DNA of 64,000 bases from Hyphomicrobium sp. (GCA_016793445.1 JAEUME010000015.1:1-64000); one strand, 5' to 3'; shown: positions 8,429-16,650, numbered from the stretch's first letter. The notes: a model not told the origin generated them from the letters alone. Made by a program: numbers and translations.

Positions 8429-9466
8429 ATGGATCGCCGTTCCTTCATCGCCACCGCGAGTGCCGCGACCGCGCTGGCGTGCGCGAGCCCGATGAGGCCT
8501 GCACACGCATGGGCAGGCCTGCGCGCCACACCAACGCAGCGCACGCAAGAACTCATGCTGGCGTGCCCGTCGCCGGAAAGCGCGGCTGGGCTGTTTGATG
8601 AGGCGTGTGTGCTGGCTCGTGACCTTGAGCGGGCCTTAGAGGCCCGTGTCAAAATCGACGTCGTTTCCGGCCCACAAGGCTCGATCGAGTCGATCGCGGG
8701 CAAGGGCGCCGATCTCTTCTACGGTCCCGAGCAGGCCAATGCGGCCCACGTGCCCGCATTGGCCTTCGTAGCCGGGTTGCCCGGCCGCCTCGCAATGGAT
8801 GCGCGAGGATTTCGCATATTCATGGAACAGCACGGCGGCAGCGCGCTGTGGGCTGAAGCCCTTGAGGGTTATGGCGTGACCCCCATCTACGCCGGCCACG
8901 CGGGCGAAGCCCCTGTGTTGTGGTCGCGCGTATCGCTCAACACCCTCTCAGGGCGAAGCGTTGCAACAAGCGGATTGAATGCCCAGGTCGTCGCAGGGCT
9001 TGGCGGTGCACCCGTTCCTCTCTCATCCGGCGAGACCGCATCGGCACTCGGCTCGGGGCGCACCGACGCCGTCGAGATCGCGACCCTGACCCAAGCGATC
9101 GCGCTGAAGATCCCTCAGCTGGCGCGATACGCCGCGCGCGCGCCGCTGGCAGATCATGCGGGTGCTCTTTCGCTGTCTGTGAACACCCGCGTCTGGAGGA
9201 ACTGGACCCCACAGATGCGCGAGGCGGTTCTCTCCAGCGTTCGCGATTATTCTCTCCGGCGCGAAAGGCACGACGCACACAGCGCCGCGATCTTACAGCA
9301 GGCGATAGCGCAAGCTTACGGTACGATCTATTATGACTGCAAAGACGCGCCACGCGTTCGCCGTGTGGGCGAAGCGGTCGTTGCCGAGCTCGCCGGATCG
9401 AGCGAACAAACCCGTCAATTCAATGACGCTTACATGGCCGCATGCAGTCAGGTGAGGCTGGCCTAG
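8429..9466 (+). CDS. TRAP-type (DctP-like) solute-binding protein, probable Tat export
   Basis: 345-aa protein starting MDRRSFIATASAATALACA, a Tat-like signal (DRRSF) followed by a hydrophobic stretch and AHAWA. The mature part resembles DctP-family binding proteins of TRAP transporters: PQGSIESIAGKGADLFYG, PALAFVAGLPG, WAEALEGYGVTPIYAG and a C-terminal helix bundle. No TRAP permease (DctQ/M) is adjacent, so it is an orphan binding protein, and the ligand cannot be deduced. The start at 8429 was chosen because it begins the signal peptide; the frame is open back to 8354. Confidence 0.72.
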   Translation: MDRRSFIATASAATALACASPMRPAHAWAGLRATPTQRTQELMLACPSPESAAGLFDEACVLARDLERALEARVKIDVVSGPQGSIESIAGKGADLFYGPEQANAAHVPALAFVAGLPGRLAMDARGFRIFMEQHGGSALWAEALEGYGVTPIYAGHAGEAPVLWSRVSLNTLSGRSVATSGLNAQVVAGLGGAPVPLSSGETASALGSGRTDAVEIATLTQAIALKIPQLARYAARAPLADHAGALSLSVNTRVWRNWTPQMREAVLSSVRDYSLRRERHDAHSAAILQQAIAQAYGTIYYDCKDAPRVRRVGEAVVAELAGSSEQTRQFNDAYMAACSQVRLA

Positions 9467-9558
9467 ATAAACTGAAACCATGCATATGAGCCAATGAACA
9501 CAGTTTAGGTTTGCTATCGGCAAACTCATAACTTAGTCAGCCACTAATAGTTGCTCCG

Positions 9559-9583
9559 CTGTCGCCCCAATTGGCGGCGACAG
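9559..9583 (+). terminator. Hairpin without T-run after the TRAP-like gene
   Basis: CTGTCGCC (9559-9566) pairs with GGCGACAG (9576-9583) around a 9-nt loop, about 90 bp past the stop codon. There is no U-tract, so it may slow or stop transcription only weakly. Confidence 0.35.
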
Positions 9584-9630
9584 CCGCTAACTCATTTCGC
9601 CAATCAAGCCCCATAGGCAGGGGCCATGGC

Positions 9631-9678
9631 GCCGGTGGGTCATACCGCCTAGAGGCCGGTGCGCCATACCGCATAGAG
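9631..9678. repeat. Two tandem 24-bp repeats upstream of the DUF2853 gene
   Basis: 9631-9654 and 9655-9678 match at 21 of 24 positions. Each unit begins GCCGGTG and ends TAGAG with CATACCGC in the middle. They end 24 bp before the start codon of the next gene, in its leader or promoter. They could be a twin binding site; no known factor is recognised. Confidence 0.7.
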
Positions 9679-9702
9679 CATTCGTGCTCACGGAGGAGGT
9701 AA

Positions 9703-10023
9703 ATGACTAAGAATTACGTAGACGAGATCAAGCGGTACCAGCCTCAGGTCAACGAGAAGGCTGTCGCGGCCATCGTCAAGCATCTAGGGATCGCGCTCAA
9801 GAGTCCCGATGCCTCCATGGTATCGTGCTCCAGCAAGGATGAGCTTGCTCGCGTGCGCGAAAGCTGGCTGAAGAAAAAGCTCGCCATGACGGCCGATGAT
9901 GCCACACTCGACAAGTTCATCGCCGACGTCTGCTCAGCCATGAAGGGCGACAGCAAAAAATCGCGCGTGACCTTCTATTATCTGCTGGCAGAAAAGGTGG
10001 GAAAGCTCGCCTCGCTAGGTTGA
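9703..10023 (+). CDS. DUF2853 family small cytoplasmic protein
   Basis: 106-aa soluble helical protein with DUF2853 features: YVDEIKRYQPQVNEKAVAAI at the N-terminus, ARVRESWLKKKL in the middle and SRVTFYYLLAEK at the C-terminus. No function is established for the family. A strong Shine-Dalgarno (GGAGGAGGT) sits 5 nt upstream of the ATG, suggesting high expression. It stands alone, about 220 bp before the next gene, and is preceded by the 24-bp tandem repeat. Confidence 0.85.
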   Translation: MTKNYVDEIKRYQPQVNEKAVAAIVKHLGIALKSPDASMVSCSSKDELARVRESWLKKKLAMTADDATLDKFIADVCSAMKGDSKKSRVTFYYLLAEKVGKLASLG

Positions 10024-10244
10024 ACATGCCATCCCAGGTTCAATAAGGGATCGCGGAGCCGCCAGGCTGCCTACGGTTTCCGCGAGCCCGCACCGGGACG
10101 GCAGGCGGCGCCGGGTCAAATTGACCGTGTACGGCCCCTTCTGCGTAACCTTTTGAATTCTAACAAGGTATACACGCCCTTCAAATGTGGTAGTGTGCGG
10201 CAAGATTTTAGCCGCCCGGTTCAGCCAGCCACTTATTCAGGATT

Positions 10245-10562
10245 ATGGACCCCCGCGCCATGAATGCGCCCTCCTTCGACGACCTCCGCGCCAGTGGACG
10301 CGACCTTTCGGATGAAAAGATGGAGCAGGTCCGCGAACTGCTATTCGGTGATGCCATTCGCGTCTTTGAGGCGCGCCTGCGGCAGTTGGAAATGCGCCTC
10401 AGCGACCTCGAAACAGGGCTGGGGCGACAACTCAACACCGTCGAGGCGCGGCTGCAAACGCTTGCAGGTTCGGCCGAGGCTGACCGCCGTGCTGCGTTCG
10501 AGGCGCTCGCACGCAGCATCTCGGATCTGGGCGAGCAGGTGCACCGCATTTCGCGAGGTTGA
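10245..10562 (+). CDS. Small coiled-coil protein at the head of the GTPase/OmpA operon
   Basis: 105-aa hydrophilic, almost entirely helical protein. Residues about 25-100 show a heptad pattern (VFEARLRQLEMRLSDLETGL and following) that predicts a coiled coil. Its VRELLFGDAIRVFEARL segment resembles the LKELLFEPEAQALAEL opening of the OmpA protein encoded 61 bp downstream, so the two may interact or share ancestry. There is no signal peptide or membrane segment, so it is probably cytoplasmic. ATG at 10260 is an alternative start. I recognise no characterised family; the role is inferred only from the operon. Confidence 0.7.
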   Translation: MDPRAMNAPSFDDLRASGRDLSDEKMEQVRELLFGDAIRVFEARLRQLEMRLSDLETGLGRQLNTVEARLQTLAGSAEADRRAAFEALARSISDLGEQVHRISRG

Positions 10563-10623
10563 ACATCCCGCCTCCCGCCGGAAGCGACCCAGACTCATGG
10601 TTCACAAGTTCTAGAAGAAGCCC

Positions 10624-12735
10624 ATGTCGCAATCCGTCAACCGCTTGAAGGAGCTTCTGTTCGAGCCCGAGGCCCAGGCCCTGGCCGAGCTGGATCGCCG
10701 TGTCACGCAGATCGACTTGCGCGAAAGTCAGGAACGCGAAGTGTTGCGCGCCCAGATCGGATCGGTTCTGGAGCGCGTGGGAAGCACCGAACAGTTCACC
10801 CAAAGCGTGGCGGAGACCATCGATGAGGCGCTGCGGCGCGCTGAGGTGAAAAAACACTCGCAGCTTTCGCTTTCGATCGCGCCTCTCGTCGTCACCACCA
10901 TCAAAGCCGAATTGAAGAACAGTCAGGATGAGATGGTTGAGGCGCTCTATCCGATCACCGGACGCCTCGTGAAGGCCTACGTGGCAAGCGCCATCAAGGA
11001 TCTCACCGAGGAGATGAACCGCCGGCTCGAGATGAACCCGGTCATGCTGCGCCTGCAAAGCCTGATGACCGGCCGCTCGGTCGGAGAGCTTGCCCTCGCC
11101 TCGACTCAGGATTTCCATATTCTGGAGCTGTTTCTCATTCGCCGCGGGTCCGGCGAACTCATCGAGCATTGGCCGCAGACGGCCAGCGGACGCGAGCATC
11201 TGATGAGCGGCGTGCTTGCCGCGGTCAATGCCTTCGCCAATGAGGCTTTATCTGCCGACGAGGGCACGCTGCGCCAGATCGATCTTGGCGAAGAGACCGT
11301 GTATCTGCGCGGCTCACAGCTCTATCTTCTGGCCGCAAAGTGCTCCGGCACCGCCCCCAAACGGATCGAGCAGACGCTTGACGATGCGTTCCTTGATACA
11401 ATTGAAAAGGAACTTTACGAACAGGCCGACGGAGAAAGCGAAGCGCACCTGCACGGACAGTTGCTCCAAGACCTGGGCAACGAACTGACCTCGCGCGTCG
11501 AGGCGCAGACGTCGGCGCTCCGCAAGCCCTCGGGCAATCCGGTGAAGACATTGGCCATCATGATCCTCTTGCCGCTTCTGGCATGGGTTGGATGGTCCTA
11601 TTGGGTCCACTATGCCAACGCGCGAACGCGCCAAGCCGCCGCCAGCGTCATCGCCAGTACATCTGCCATGCAGGGATACCCAACGCACCTGGAGGCGAGC
11701 GCGGTGGGCCAAACCTTGCGAATCTCTGGCCTTGCGCCCTCGCAGAGCATCAAGGCGGACATCATCTCGCGTATCGGTCAAGCACTCCCCACGGTGCACA
11801 TCAACGATGAGCTGGCCGTGGTGCCGGGAAGCGATATCGCGATCCCCGACACAGCTCCCGAGATCAACAAACTCCAGACCAATCTGGCGGATCTCAAAGC
11901 CAGCGTCACGCTATCGGCGATGCGGCGGTCCGCCGAACGGGCGACCCATCGCGTGGCCCTCGCAGCCCGCGACATCAGCCAATCCGCCAACGCCACCCAA
12001 GGCGAAGACAAGCGCGCCTTTTTGAATACGACGGTATCGGAACTCAATGCACTGTCGAAAGATCTGGCCGACTTGAAAGCGCGCCTAGCCGATCCGTCGG
12101 CGCTAGCAGCAGCGCAAGTGGAGAACCTTCACGCCGGCATCGACGCAATCGGCACGCGCATCGCTCAAACAAACGAGGGGCTGGCCGGACTGATTGGTGC
12201 AGCTCAGGAAGGCGACGAGGCTGTGCGCACATCCGATCCGGCGGCGGCGGCCGAGGTCATGATGGCCAACGCCGAACGATTGTCGGCTCTGACATCCGCG
12301 GTGCTCGCGGCCAATGCCATCAAAATTCCCGAGCCCAAAGTCGTCGTTCAGCCCGCGCCCGTAGACGCCCGCACGCGGCTCGCCACGTTCACGGACCGCC
12401 ACGCCATTTTCTTCACCAATGCGGCAGAGTACCGGGACCGGGCCGCCGTAGAGCGCATACTCGATGAGCTGGCGTCTCTGGTGCGTGAGGCCAACGCGCC
12501 GATGCGCGTCGTTGGCTATACCGATGAAGTCGGCAACTCGCCGGGCAATGCGGCCATTGCTTTGGCGCGCGCGGAGAAGGTGCGTCAGGATCTCGTTGCC
12601 CGCCAGGTGCCCGCCAACTTGCTCATAGCCCTGGGACGCCGGAATGCGCAGGACATCAGCCCTGCGCAAGGGCCCGATAGCCCGAACCGCCGCGTGGTGT
12701 TCGAACTGGCCTACGAGGGTGAGGCGCCGCAATGA
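10624..12735 (+). CDS. OmpA-family membrane protein with cytoplasmic longin/roadblock-like domain
   Basis: 703-aa protein with no signal peptide. Residues 1-150 are helical or coiled. About 160-265 has the pattern of a longin/roadblock-like domain (DFHILELFLIRRGSGELIEH, LMSGVLAAVNAFANEAL, GEETVYLRGSQLYLLAA), a fold known to bind small GTPases. One membrane helix lies at about 307-328. A BON-like stretch follows at about 335-402, then a long coiled coil to about 545, and a C-terminal OmpA peptidoglycan-binding domain (about 580-695: FFTNAAEYRD, VVGYTDEVGN, GRRNAQD, NRRVVFEL). It should join a cytoplasmic signalling part to the cell wall. It overlaps the GTPase gene by 4 bp (ATGA). The longin assignment is an inference from the residue pattern. 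Confidence 0.85.
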   Translation: MSQSVNRLKELLFEPEAQALAELDRRVTQIDLRESQEREVLRAQIGSVLERVGSTEQFTQSVAETIDEALRRAEVKKHSQLSLSIAPLVVTTIKAELKNSQDEMVEALYPITGRLVKAYVASAIKDLTEEMNRRLEMNPVMLRLQSLMTGRSVGELALASTQDFHILELFLIRRGSGELIEHWPQTASGREHLMSGVLAAVNAFANEALSADEGTLRQIDLGEETVYLRGSQLYLLAAKCSGTAPKRIEQTLDDAFLDTIEKELYEQADGESEAHLHGQLLQDLGNELTSRVEAQTSALRKPSGNPVKTLAIMILLPLLAWVGWSYWVHYANARTRQAAASVIASTSAMQGYPTHLEASAVGQTLRISGLAPSQSIKADIISRIGQALPTVHINDELAVVPGSDIAIPDTAPEINKLQTNLADLKASVTLSAMRRSAERATHRVALAARDISQSANATQGEDKRAFLNTTVSELNALSKDLADLKARLADPSALAAAQVENLHAGIDAIGTRIAQTNEGLAGLIGAAQEGDEAVRTSDPAAAAEVMMANAERLSALTSAVLAANAIKIPEPKVVVQPAPVDARTRLATFTDRHAIFFTNAAEYRDRAAVERILDELASLVREANAPMRVVGYTDEVGNSPGNAAIALARAEKVRQDLVARQVPANLLIALGRRNAQDISPAQGPDSPNRRVVFELAYEGEAPQ

Positions 12736-13238
12736 GCGCGCGCAAGGTCATGCTGTTGGGCGAGATCGGCGTGGGCAAGTCTTCGCTTGCCCGCCGCCTG
12801 GTGTTCGACAAATTCGAGTTCGATTACAAACCCACCATCGGTGTCGACATTTATCGCTATGAGGTGCCCGCCAGCGCCACGCGCTCCGCGACCACGCTCA
12901 TCATCTGGGATACGGACGGCAACTTCGGCGACGCCCTCTTCCGCCACATCTACATGAAAGAGGCCGCGGGCGCGCTCATTGTCGGCGACATGGCACGGGC
13001 GCCAACGCTTGAAACCATGGTCAAGCTTGCCGCCGGCTTCAGGGACGCGTTTCCAGGCCGCCATAGCGCATTCATCGTCAACAAGACCGACCTCGTCCCC
13101 GACGCGGATCTGGCACCGCTTCCCTCCGGCTTGACGCAGGCCGGATCGCACCTCATTCGAACGAGCGCAAAGACAGGCAGCAATGTCGCCAAAGCTTTCA
13201 TCGAAACCGCCGACGTCATCGCCCGCCGGGGGCTCTGA
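12732..13238 (+). CDS. Rab-like small GTPase
   Basis: 168-aa Ras-superfamily GTPase. G1 is GEIGVGKSS (10-18); G2 is YKPTIGVD (32-39) with Thr35, strikingly like the Rab/Ran switch I; G4 is NKTD (117-120); G5 is TSAKTG (144-149). G3 is WDTDGN in place of the usual WDTAGQ, so Ala is replaced by Asp and the catalytic Gln by Asn, which should lower intrinsic GTP hydrolysis. There is no lipidation motif. The start overlaps the OmpA stop by 4 bp, indicating translational coupling, and the upstream protein has a GTPase-partner-like domain. It probably cycles at the inner membrane on that protein. Confidence 0.9.
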   Translation: MSARKVMLLGEIGVGKSSLARRLVFDKFEFDYKPTIGVDIYRYEVPASATRSATTLIIWDTDGNFGDALFRHIYMKEAAGALIVGDMARAPTLETMVKLAAGFRDAFPGRHSAFIVNKTDLVPDADLAPLPSGLTQAGSHLIRTSAKTGSNVAKAFIETADVIARRGL

Positions 13239-14373
13239 GGCGGAGGTCGATACTGGTGCGCCAATGCCGCGCGCACTGGCAGAGGCGATCGCGCGCCTTG
13301 CCGACGCGCAGCTTTATGGCCTCGTGTGGCTCACACATGAGCTCACCGTTGAGATGACCTATGGACCGCTCGTCGACTTTGTCACGCAGGGCAAGCCGCT
13401 GACCGACAGCATCCTCGCCCTCATCGGGCTTGAGGATGATATCCGCGCCCTGCGGTCCTGCCCCGACAGGCTGCTCGAGCTACCGGCCGTAGCGGTGGCC
13501 TCGGAGAGCGGGGACAGCAAGAGACTGAACTTCGTGCTGTTCTGGCTTGCAGATGAGGATCGTCCAATGCTGCTTGCGTTCCGCGCGAACGTACAGACGG
13601 AGCTTGAGCTGGAACTGTCGCGTCAGATCCGGGCGCGCCTGATGGCCGAGGCGGAGATCTCCGCCAAGTCCCGGGAACTGGCGCGTGCAAATGCCGACCT
13701 GGAAAGCTTTGCCGCGATCGTATCGCACGACCTCAAAGCACCTCTGCGCCATATGCGCATGATCGCCGACGATGTGATCGTAAAGGTGTCCCAGGCCGGA
13801 GGACCCGACGAGGTGACGCAGAAGCTGCGCCAGCTTCAGGCTCTGTCGCGACGCATGTCGCACATGCTCACCGAATTGTTCGACTACGCAAGCTTGGGGC
13901 GAAAGTACGAGGCGCTGGCTCAAACGGACACGCGCGAGCTCATCCAGCACATCGCCGGCTCGTTTCCCCACAGCTCGTTGCGAATTTCAATCGAAGGCAA
14001 CTGGCCGGTCGTGACGACACTGGCCGCGCCGCTCGATCTCGTTTTGCGCAATCTGATTCAGAACGCCATTCAGCATCATGATCGTCCAGCTGGCGCTATA
14101 ACGCTCACGTGCGAGGAACGACCCGACCACCTTGCATTTACCGTGGCTGACGATGGACCAGGCATAGCGCCCAAGGATCACGCCGCAGCCTTCCTGCCCT
14201 TCCGCAAGCTCGATCGCAGCAAGGGCAGCCCCGGAGACGGAACAGGGATGGGCCTTGCCATGGTGAAAAAGATGGTTGAAACGGCGGGGGGCCGCATTAC
14301 CGTGGAGTCCGACCCTCAGGTTCGCAGAGGCACGAAGTTCCACGTCTCGTGGCCCCGATTCATCTCAATTTGA
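13183..14373 (+). CDS. Cytoplasmic sensor histidine kinase with N-terminal PAS-like domain
   Basis: 396 aa if read from 13183. An ATG at 13264 is a good alternative, since the first 27 residues overlap the GTPase gene and look non-conserved. No membrane segment. Residues about 30-135 look PAS-like (ALAEAIARLADAQLYGLVWL, LIGLEDDIRALR). A short coiled coil at 140-175 leads to the H-box FAAIVSHDLKAPLR with His182, then N-box LRNLIQNAIQHH, G1 VADDGPGIAP and G2 GDGTGMGLAM. It lies in the operon with the GTPase, and a lone receiver follows 159 bp downstream, probably its partner. The signal may be the GTPase/OmpA state; that is inference. Confidence 0.9.
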   Translation: MSPKLSSKPPTSSPAGGSEAEVDTGAPMPRALAEAIARLADAQLYGLVWLTHELTVEMTYGPLVDFVTQGKPLTDSILALIGLEDDIRALRSCPDRLLELPAVAVASESGDSKRLNFVLFWLADEDRPMLLAFRANVQTELELELSRQIRARLMAEAEISAKSRELARANADLESFAAIVSHDLKAPLRHMRMIADDVIVKVSQAGGPDEVTQKLRQLQALSRRMSHMLTELFDYASLGRKYEALAQTDTRELIQHIAGSFPHSSLRISIEGNWPVVTTLAAPLDLVLRNLIQNAIQHHDRPAGAITLTCEERPDHLAFTVADDGPGIAPKDHAAAFLPFRKLDRSKGSPGDGTGMGLAMVKKMVETAGGRITVESDPQVRRGTKFHVSWPRFISI

Positions 14374-14532
14374 TTGTGCGTTCTAACGCGCGCAAAATTG
14401 ACATATAAGGCCCTTGCAATGGCCTTGAACGCCAGCTGTCGTGACAAGGCCTGATTTTCTTGCAACGAGCGTCTCTCATAGGAAGGTCCCACCGGCAAGA
14501 CCAGGAAGAGCGGAGCATCAAGGACTTAAGAT

Positions 14533-15006
14533 ATGGCAGCGTCCTCGACAGGTTCAGGTGGGGATTTTCTGGCGCGCAAGAGCGCCTTGATGCGCACGCG
14601 CGCTTCTCTTCCGCCGCTAAAGGATGTGCTGATCGTCGAGGATGAAAGCCTCGATGCCGATCGCATGTTCGCCACCTTGCGCGTTATGTTCGGTTACACG
14701 CTCGATGTGCGCCGCGCCAATACGCTGGCCGCCGCACTCGATGCGGTCCTCGCGCGAATGCCTGAATTCATCTTCCTTGACGACATTCTCAAGCCGTCCG
14801 ATGACGCCACCCAGACGATCCCGTTGCTACGCCGCGCGGGCTTTGAAGGCCCTATCGTCGTTGTGAGCGGGCAAGCAACGCGCAACCGCCGCTCGGTGCT
14901 GATTGCAGCGGGCGCCAACGACGTGATCCACAAGGACGATGTGGACAGCGTTCGCCTCACTGAAGCTCTTGAGCGCGTCTTCAAGCCGGATGCCGATCCG
15001 TCCTGA
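14533..15006 (+). CDS. Single-domain response regulator
   Basis: 157-aa protein consisting of one receiver domain. Acidic pair Glu36-Asp37 (DVLIVEDE), phospho-acceptor Asp83 (FIFLDDIL), VVVSGQAT for the Ser/Thr position and the conserved Lys in DVIHKDD are all visible. The first 28 residues are an unconserved leader; an internal ATG at residue 20 is another possible start. No output domain is present, so it acts by protein contact, as CheY-like regulators do. The gene follows the histidine kinase by 159 bp in the same direction and is the likely phosphate acceptor. Confidence 0.88.
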   Translation: MAASSTGSGGDFLARKSALMRTRASLPPLKDVLIVEDESLDADRMFATLRVMFGYTLDVRRANTLAAALDAVLARMPEFIFLDDILKPSDDATQTIPLLRRAGFEGPIVVVSGQATRNRRSVLIAAGANDVIHKDDVDSVRLTEALERVFKPDADPS

Positions 15007-15210
15007 CCAAAACTGACGTTCCTGACGTAAACCAAACATCTCAGCCGCGAATGCCGCACGCATGGGCCACTTTTGCGCGCGATCACGACCGCCGGTTGTG
15101 GAATGCGTGTGGTCAACGGTCGCGGGGGGATTTGCCGCCTTAATTCAAGGCCCGCCCCCGTGCAACTTGCGCCGCGGTACTAGTCTGATTGTCTACGGAG
15201 GGAGTGGGCG

Positions 15211-15471
15211 TTGAAACGCGTTATCAGAGCAACTGTGTTCGCTGCGTTCGGCGCCCTGGCGCCGCTTCCGCTTAGCGCGGGTGAGGAAGACATCAAACTG
15301 CCGCCCGAGGTTACGCCTCAGTTGCGCGCGGCCTGCGAGAAAGACGTACGCCGGTTGTGCATTGGCACCAACCCCACGGTCTCGAAGGTCAAGGTCTGCG
15401 TCGCAAGCAAATTCCTGCAGCTGGGACGCCGCTGCCAGATCCAGTTGGCGCTCGCGGGCTTCAAACGCTAG
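15211..15471 (+). CDS. Small secreted cysteine-rich protein
   Basis: 86-aa protein with signal peptide (about 1-22, ending SAG) and a mature part with four Cys in the spacing of a Cys-rich GLG1-like repeat (ACEKDVRRLC, KVKVCVASKFLQLGRRC). This suggests a periplasmic disulphide-bonded module. The start is TTG: GGAGGGAG lies 7 nt upstream and no ATG begins the signal peptide. Its stop codon TAG lies in the CTAG edge of a palindromic repeat that begins at 15468. Function unknown. Confidence 0.75.
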   Translation: MKRVIRATVFAAFGALAPLPLSAGEEDIKLPPEVTPQLRAACEKDVRRLCIGTNPTVSKVKVCVASKFLQLGRRCQIQLALAGFKR

Positions 15472-15571
15472 AGCCGTTGCGCATTTGATCAATCGCGAAA
15501 CGGCTTCTGGCTTTTGTTTTGTCGTGCTTCTTGTCGGAAAGCCGGTTCCCACTTTTCCGGAAGCACTCTAG
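15468..15571. repeat. Alphaproteobacterial intergenic palindromic repeat (CTAGAGCCGTT... type), full copy
   Basis: The segment starts CTAGAGCCGTTGCGCATTTG and ends GCACTCTAG. It holds TTTTGTCGTGCTTCTTGTCG and a GGAAAGCCGGTTCCCACTTT block that can fold. Related shorter copies are at 46146-46228 and 63276-63312. Such elements are common between genes in Hyphomicrobiales. Confidence 0.8.
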
Positions 15572-15651
15572 ATGTTTGATCCCGAGTTTTGATGGTGCAA
15601 TGAGGGGGGCTCCAGTGTTCGGATCTTTATGTTGCTCGACCTCACGGGGAA

Positions 15652-15861
15652 TCAAATTTCGTTCCGAAGTCGCCTTTCATAGGCTCGCTTAGTTGCCATA
15701 TGGACGTCGAACTCCAATTCGAGTCCATTATGGCTATTTATGTAACGCATGCACTGTCTCACCTTTTCACGACTCCATTCTGGCTTCTTTGCAGAAATAA
15801 GCTTCGATAACTTACAATCGTGATCCTGCAATGCTTGCGAATGGTGTGATCGGTGCTCCAT
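15652..15861 (-). CDS. Hypothetical small protein in a decayed region
   Basis: 69-aa frame (MEHRSHHSQALQ... ending YERRLRNEI) of more balanced base composition than its surroundings. It is open back to a TTG at 15900. Charged, soluble and probably helical. I recognise no family. It lies downstream, on the same strand, of an acyltransferase fragment and a DUF1629 gene, in a patch with other broken genes, so it may itself be a remnant. Confidence 0.35.
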   Translation of the reverse strand: MEHRSHHSQALQDHDCKLSKLISAKKPEWSREKVRQCMRYINSHNGLELEFDVHMATKRAYERRLRNEI

Positions 15862-15887
15862 GAGGGACACCTCGTCTTCGAGCAGCG

Positions 15888-15944
15888 CTATATCGCGCAA
15901 CCGTTCGCCTCCGCGCCACCAAACGGCGCGATAACCTCGAAAGC
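15888..15944 (-). pseudogene. Fragment of a toxin-activating lysine-acyltransferase (HlyC-like)
   Basis: In one frame the minus strand reads AFEVIAPFGGAEANGCAI then a stop. It matches the VEVIAPFGGAEEMVK segment of the acyltransferase frame at 16651-16950, including at DNA level (CCTCCGCGCCACCAAACGGC in both). Nothing else of the domain remains around it, so this is a second, heavily decayed copy. Confidence 0.6.
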
Positions 15945-15980
15945 GCCCTCCGACGCGCGTCGAAGCTCCTGCGTTAGAGT

Positions 15981-16574
15981 TTATTCGACGACGATTTGCT
16001 TTTCGAGCTCGAGCCCGCCCAGGAGATTGCGCTCCTGAAGCCGGTCATGCAGCTCACCCGACATGCAGTACATCATGCACGGCCGGTTGCGCCAAAGGTG
16101 CTTGCCCTTGATCGAGGCCAATGGCAGCGCCATCGCCTTGTTTTTCCTCCATACTTTGTTCGCACTGTATTTGTTAACTTCCCACACAACGTTCGATTTT
16201 TCGACCACGACCTCATCCGCGCGATTGGCAATATGGAGCGAGTAATACTGATGAATCCTGCGACCGTCGGCGGGACCGGCTTCCACGCTGAGCGGGATGA
16301 ACTGATGGACGTCCGGAGCCAACTCCTCGATGATGTCTTTAACATCCTGGTTGACGCAGTAGCTTCCGGCAGCGAGCCAAGGGGTCAAGGGTTTATCACT
16401 CGGAGCCACGATCGCGATCGTTGGCCATGCCTTGAACCATTCTATCGGGACTTTAGCCCCCCCGCCCGTCTCAAGTTGCCATTTACCCAGAGGATCAAAT
16501 TGCATAGGAACACGATCTATCTCCTCAGCTTCGGTCATCGTGTAGTAGTCCTGCCGAAACATATAAGCTTCCAT
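15981..16574 (-). CDS. DUF1629 (Imm-11/Imm-43 type) protein
   Basis: 197-aa soluble protein: MEAYMFRQDYYTMTEAEEI at the start, PIEWFKAWPTIAIVAPSDKP in the middle and KGKHLWRNRPCMMYCMSGEL then RLQERNLLGGLELEKQIVVE at the end. The pattern fits DUF1629, which includes proteins annotated as immunity factors of polymorphic toxins. No intact toxin is beside it. Upstream on the same strand is a truncated HlyC-type acyltransferase. The start at 16574 has GGGGGGA 6 nt upstream; the frame is open to 16595. Its AT content is higher than that of neighbouring core genes, suggesting transfer. Confidence 0.7.
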   Translation of the reverse strand: MEAYMFRQDYYTMTEAEEIDRVPMQFDPLGKWQLETGGGAKVPIEWFKAWPTIAIVAPSDKPLTPWLAAGSYCVNQDVKDIIEELAPDVHQFIPLSVEAGPADGRRIHQYYSLHIANRADEVVVEKSNVVWEVNKYSANKVWRKNKAMALPLASIKGKHLWRNRPCMMYCMSGELHDRLQERNLLGGLELEKQIVVE

Positions 16575-16650
16575 CAGAATCCCCCCTTCGCGCATGCCGT
16601 TGCGGCGCGTGCGCTCAATTGAGCCACTGCGGCGGAGTGCGTAAGTTCCA

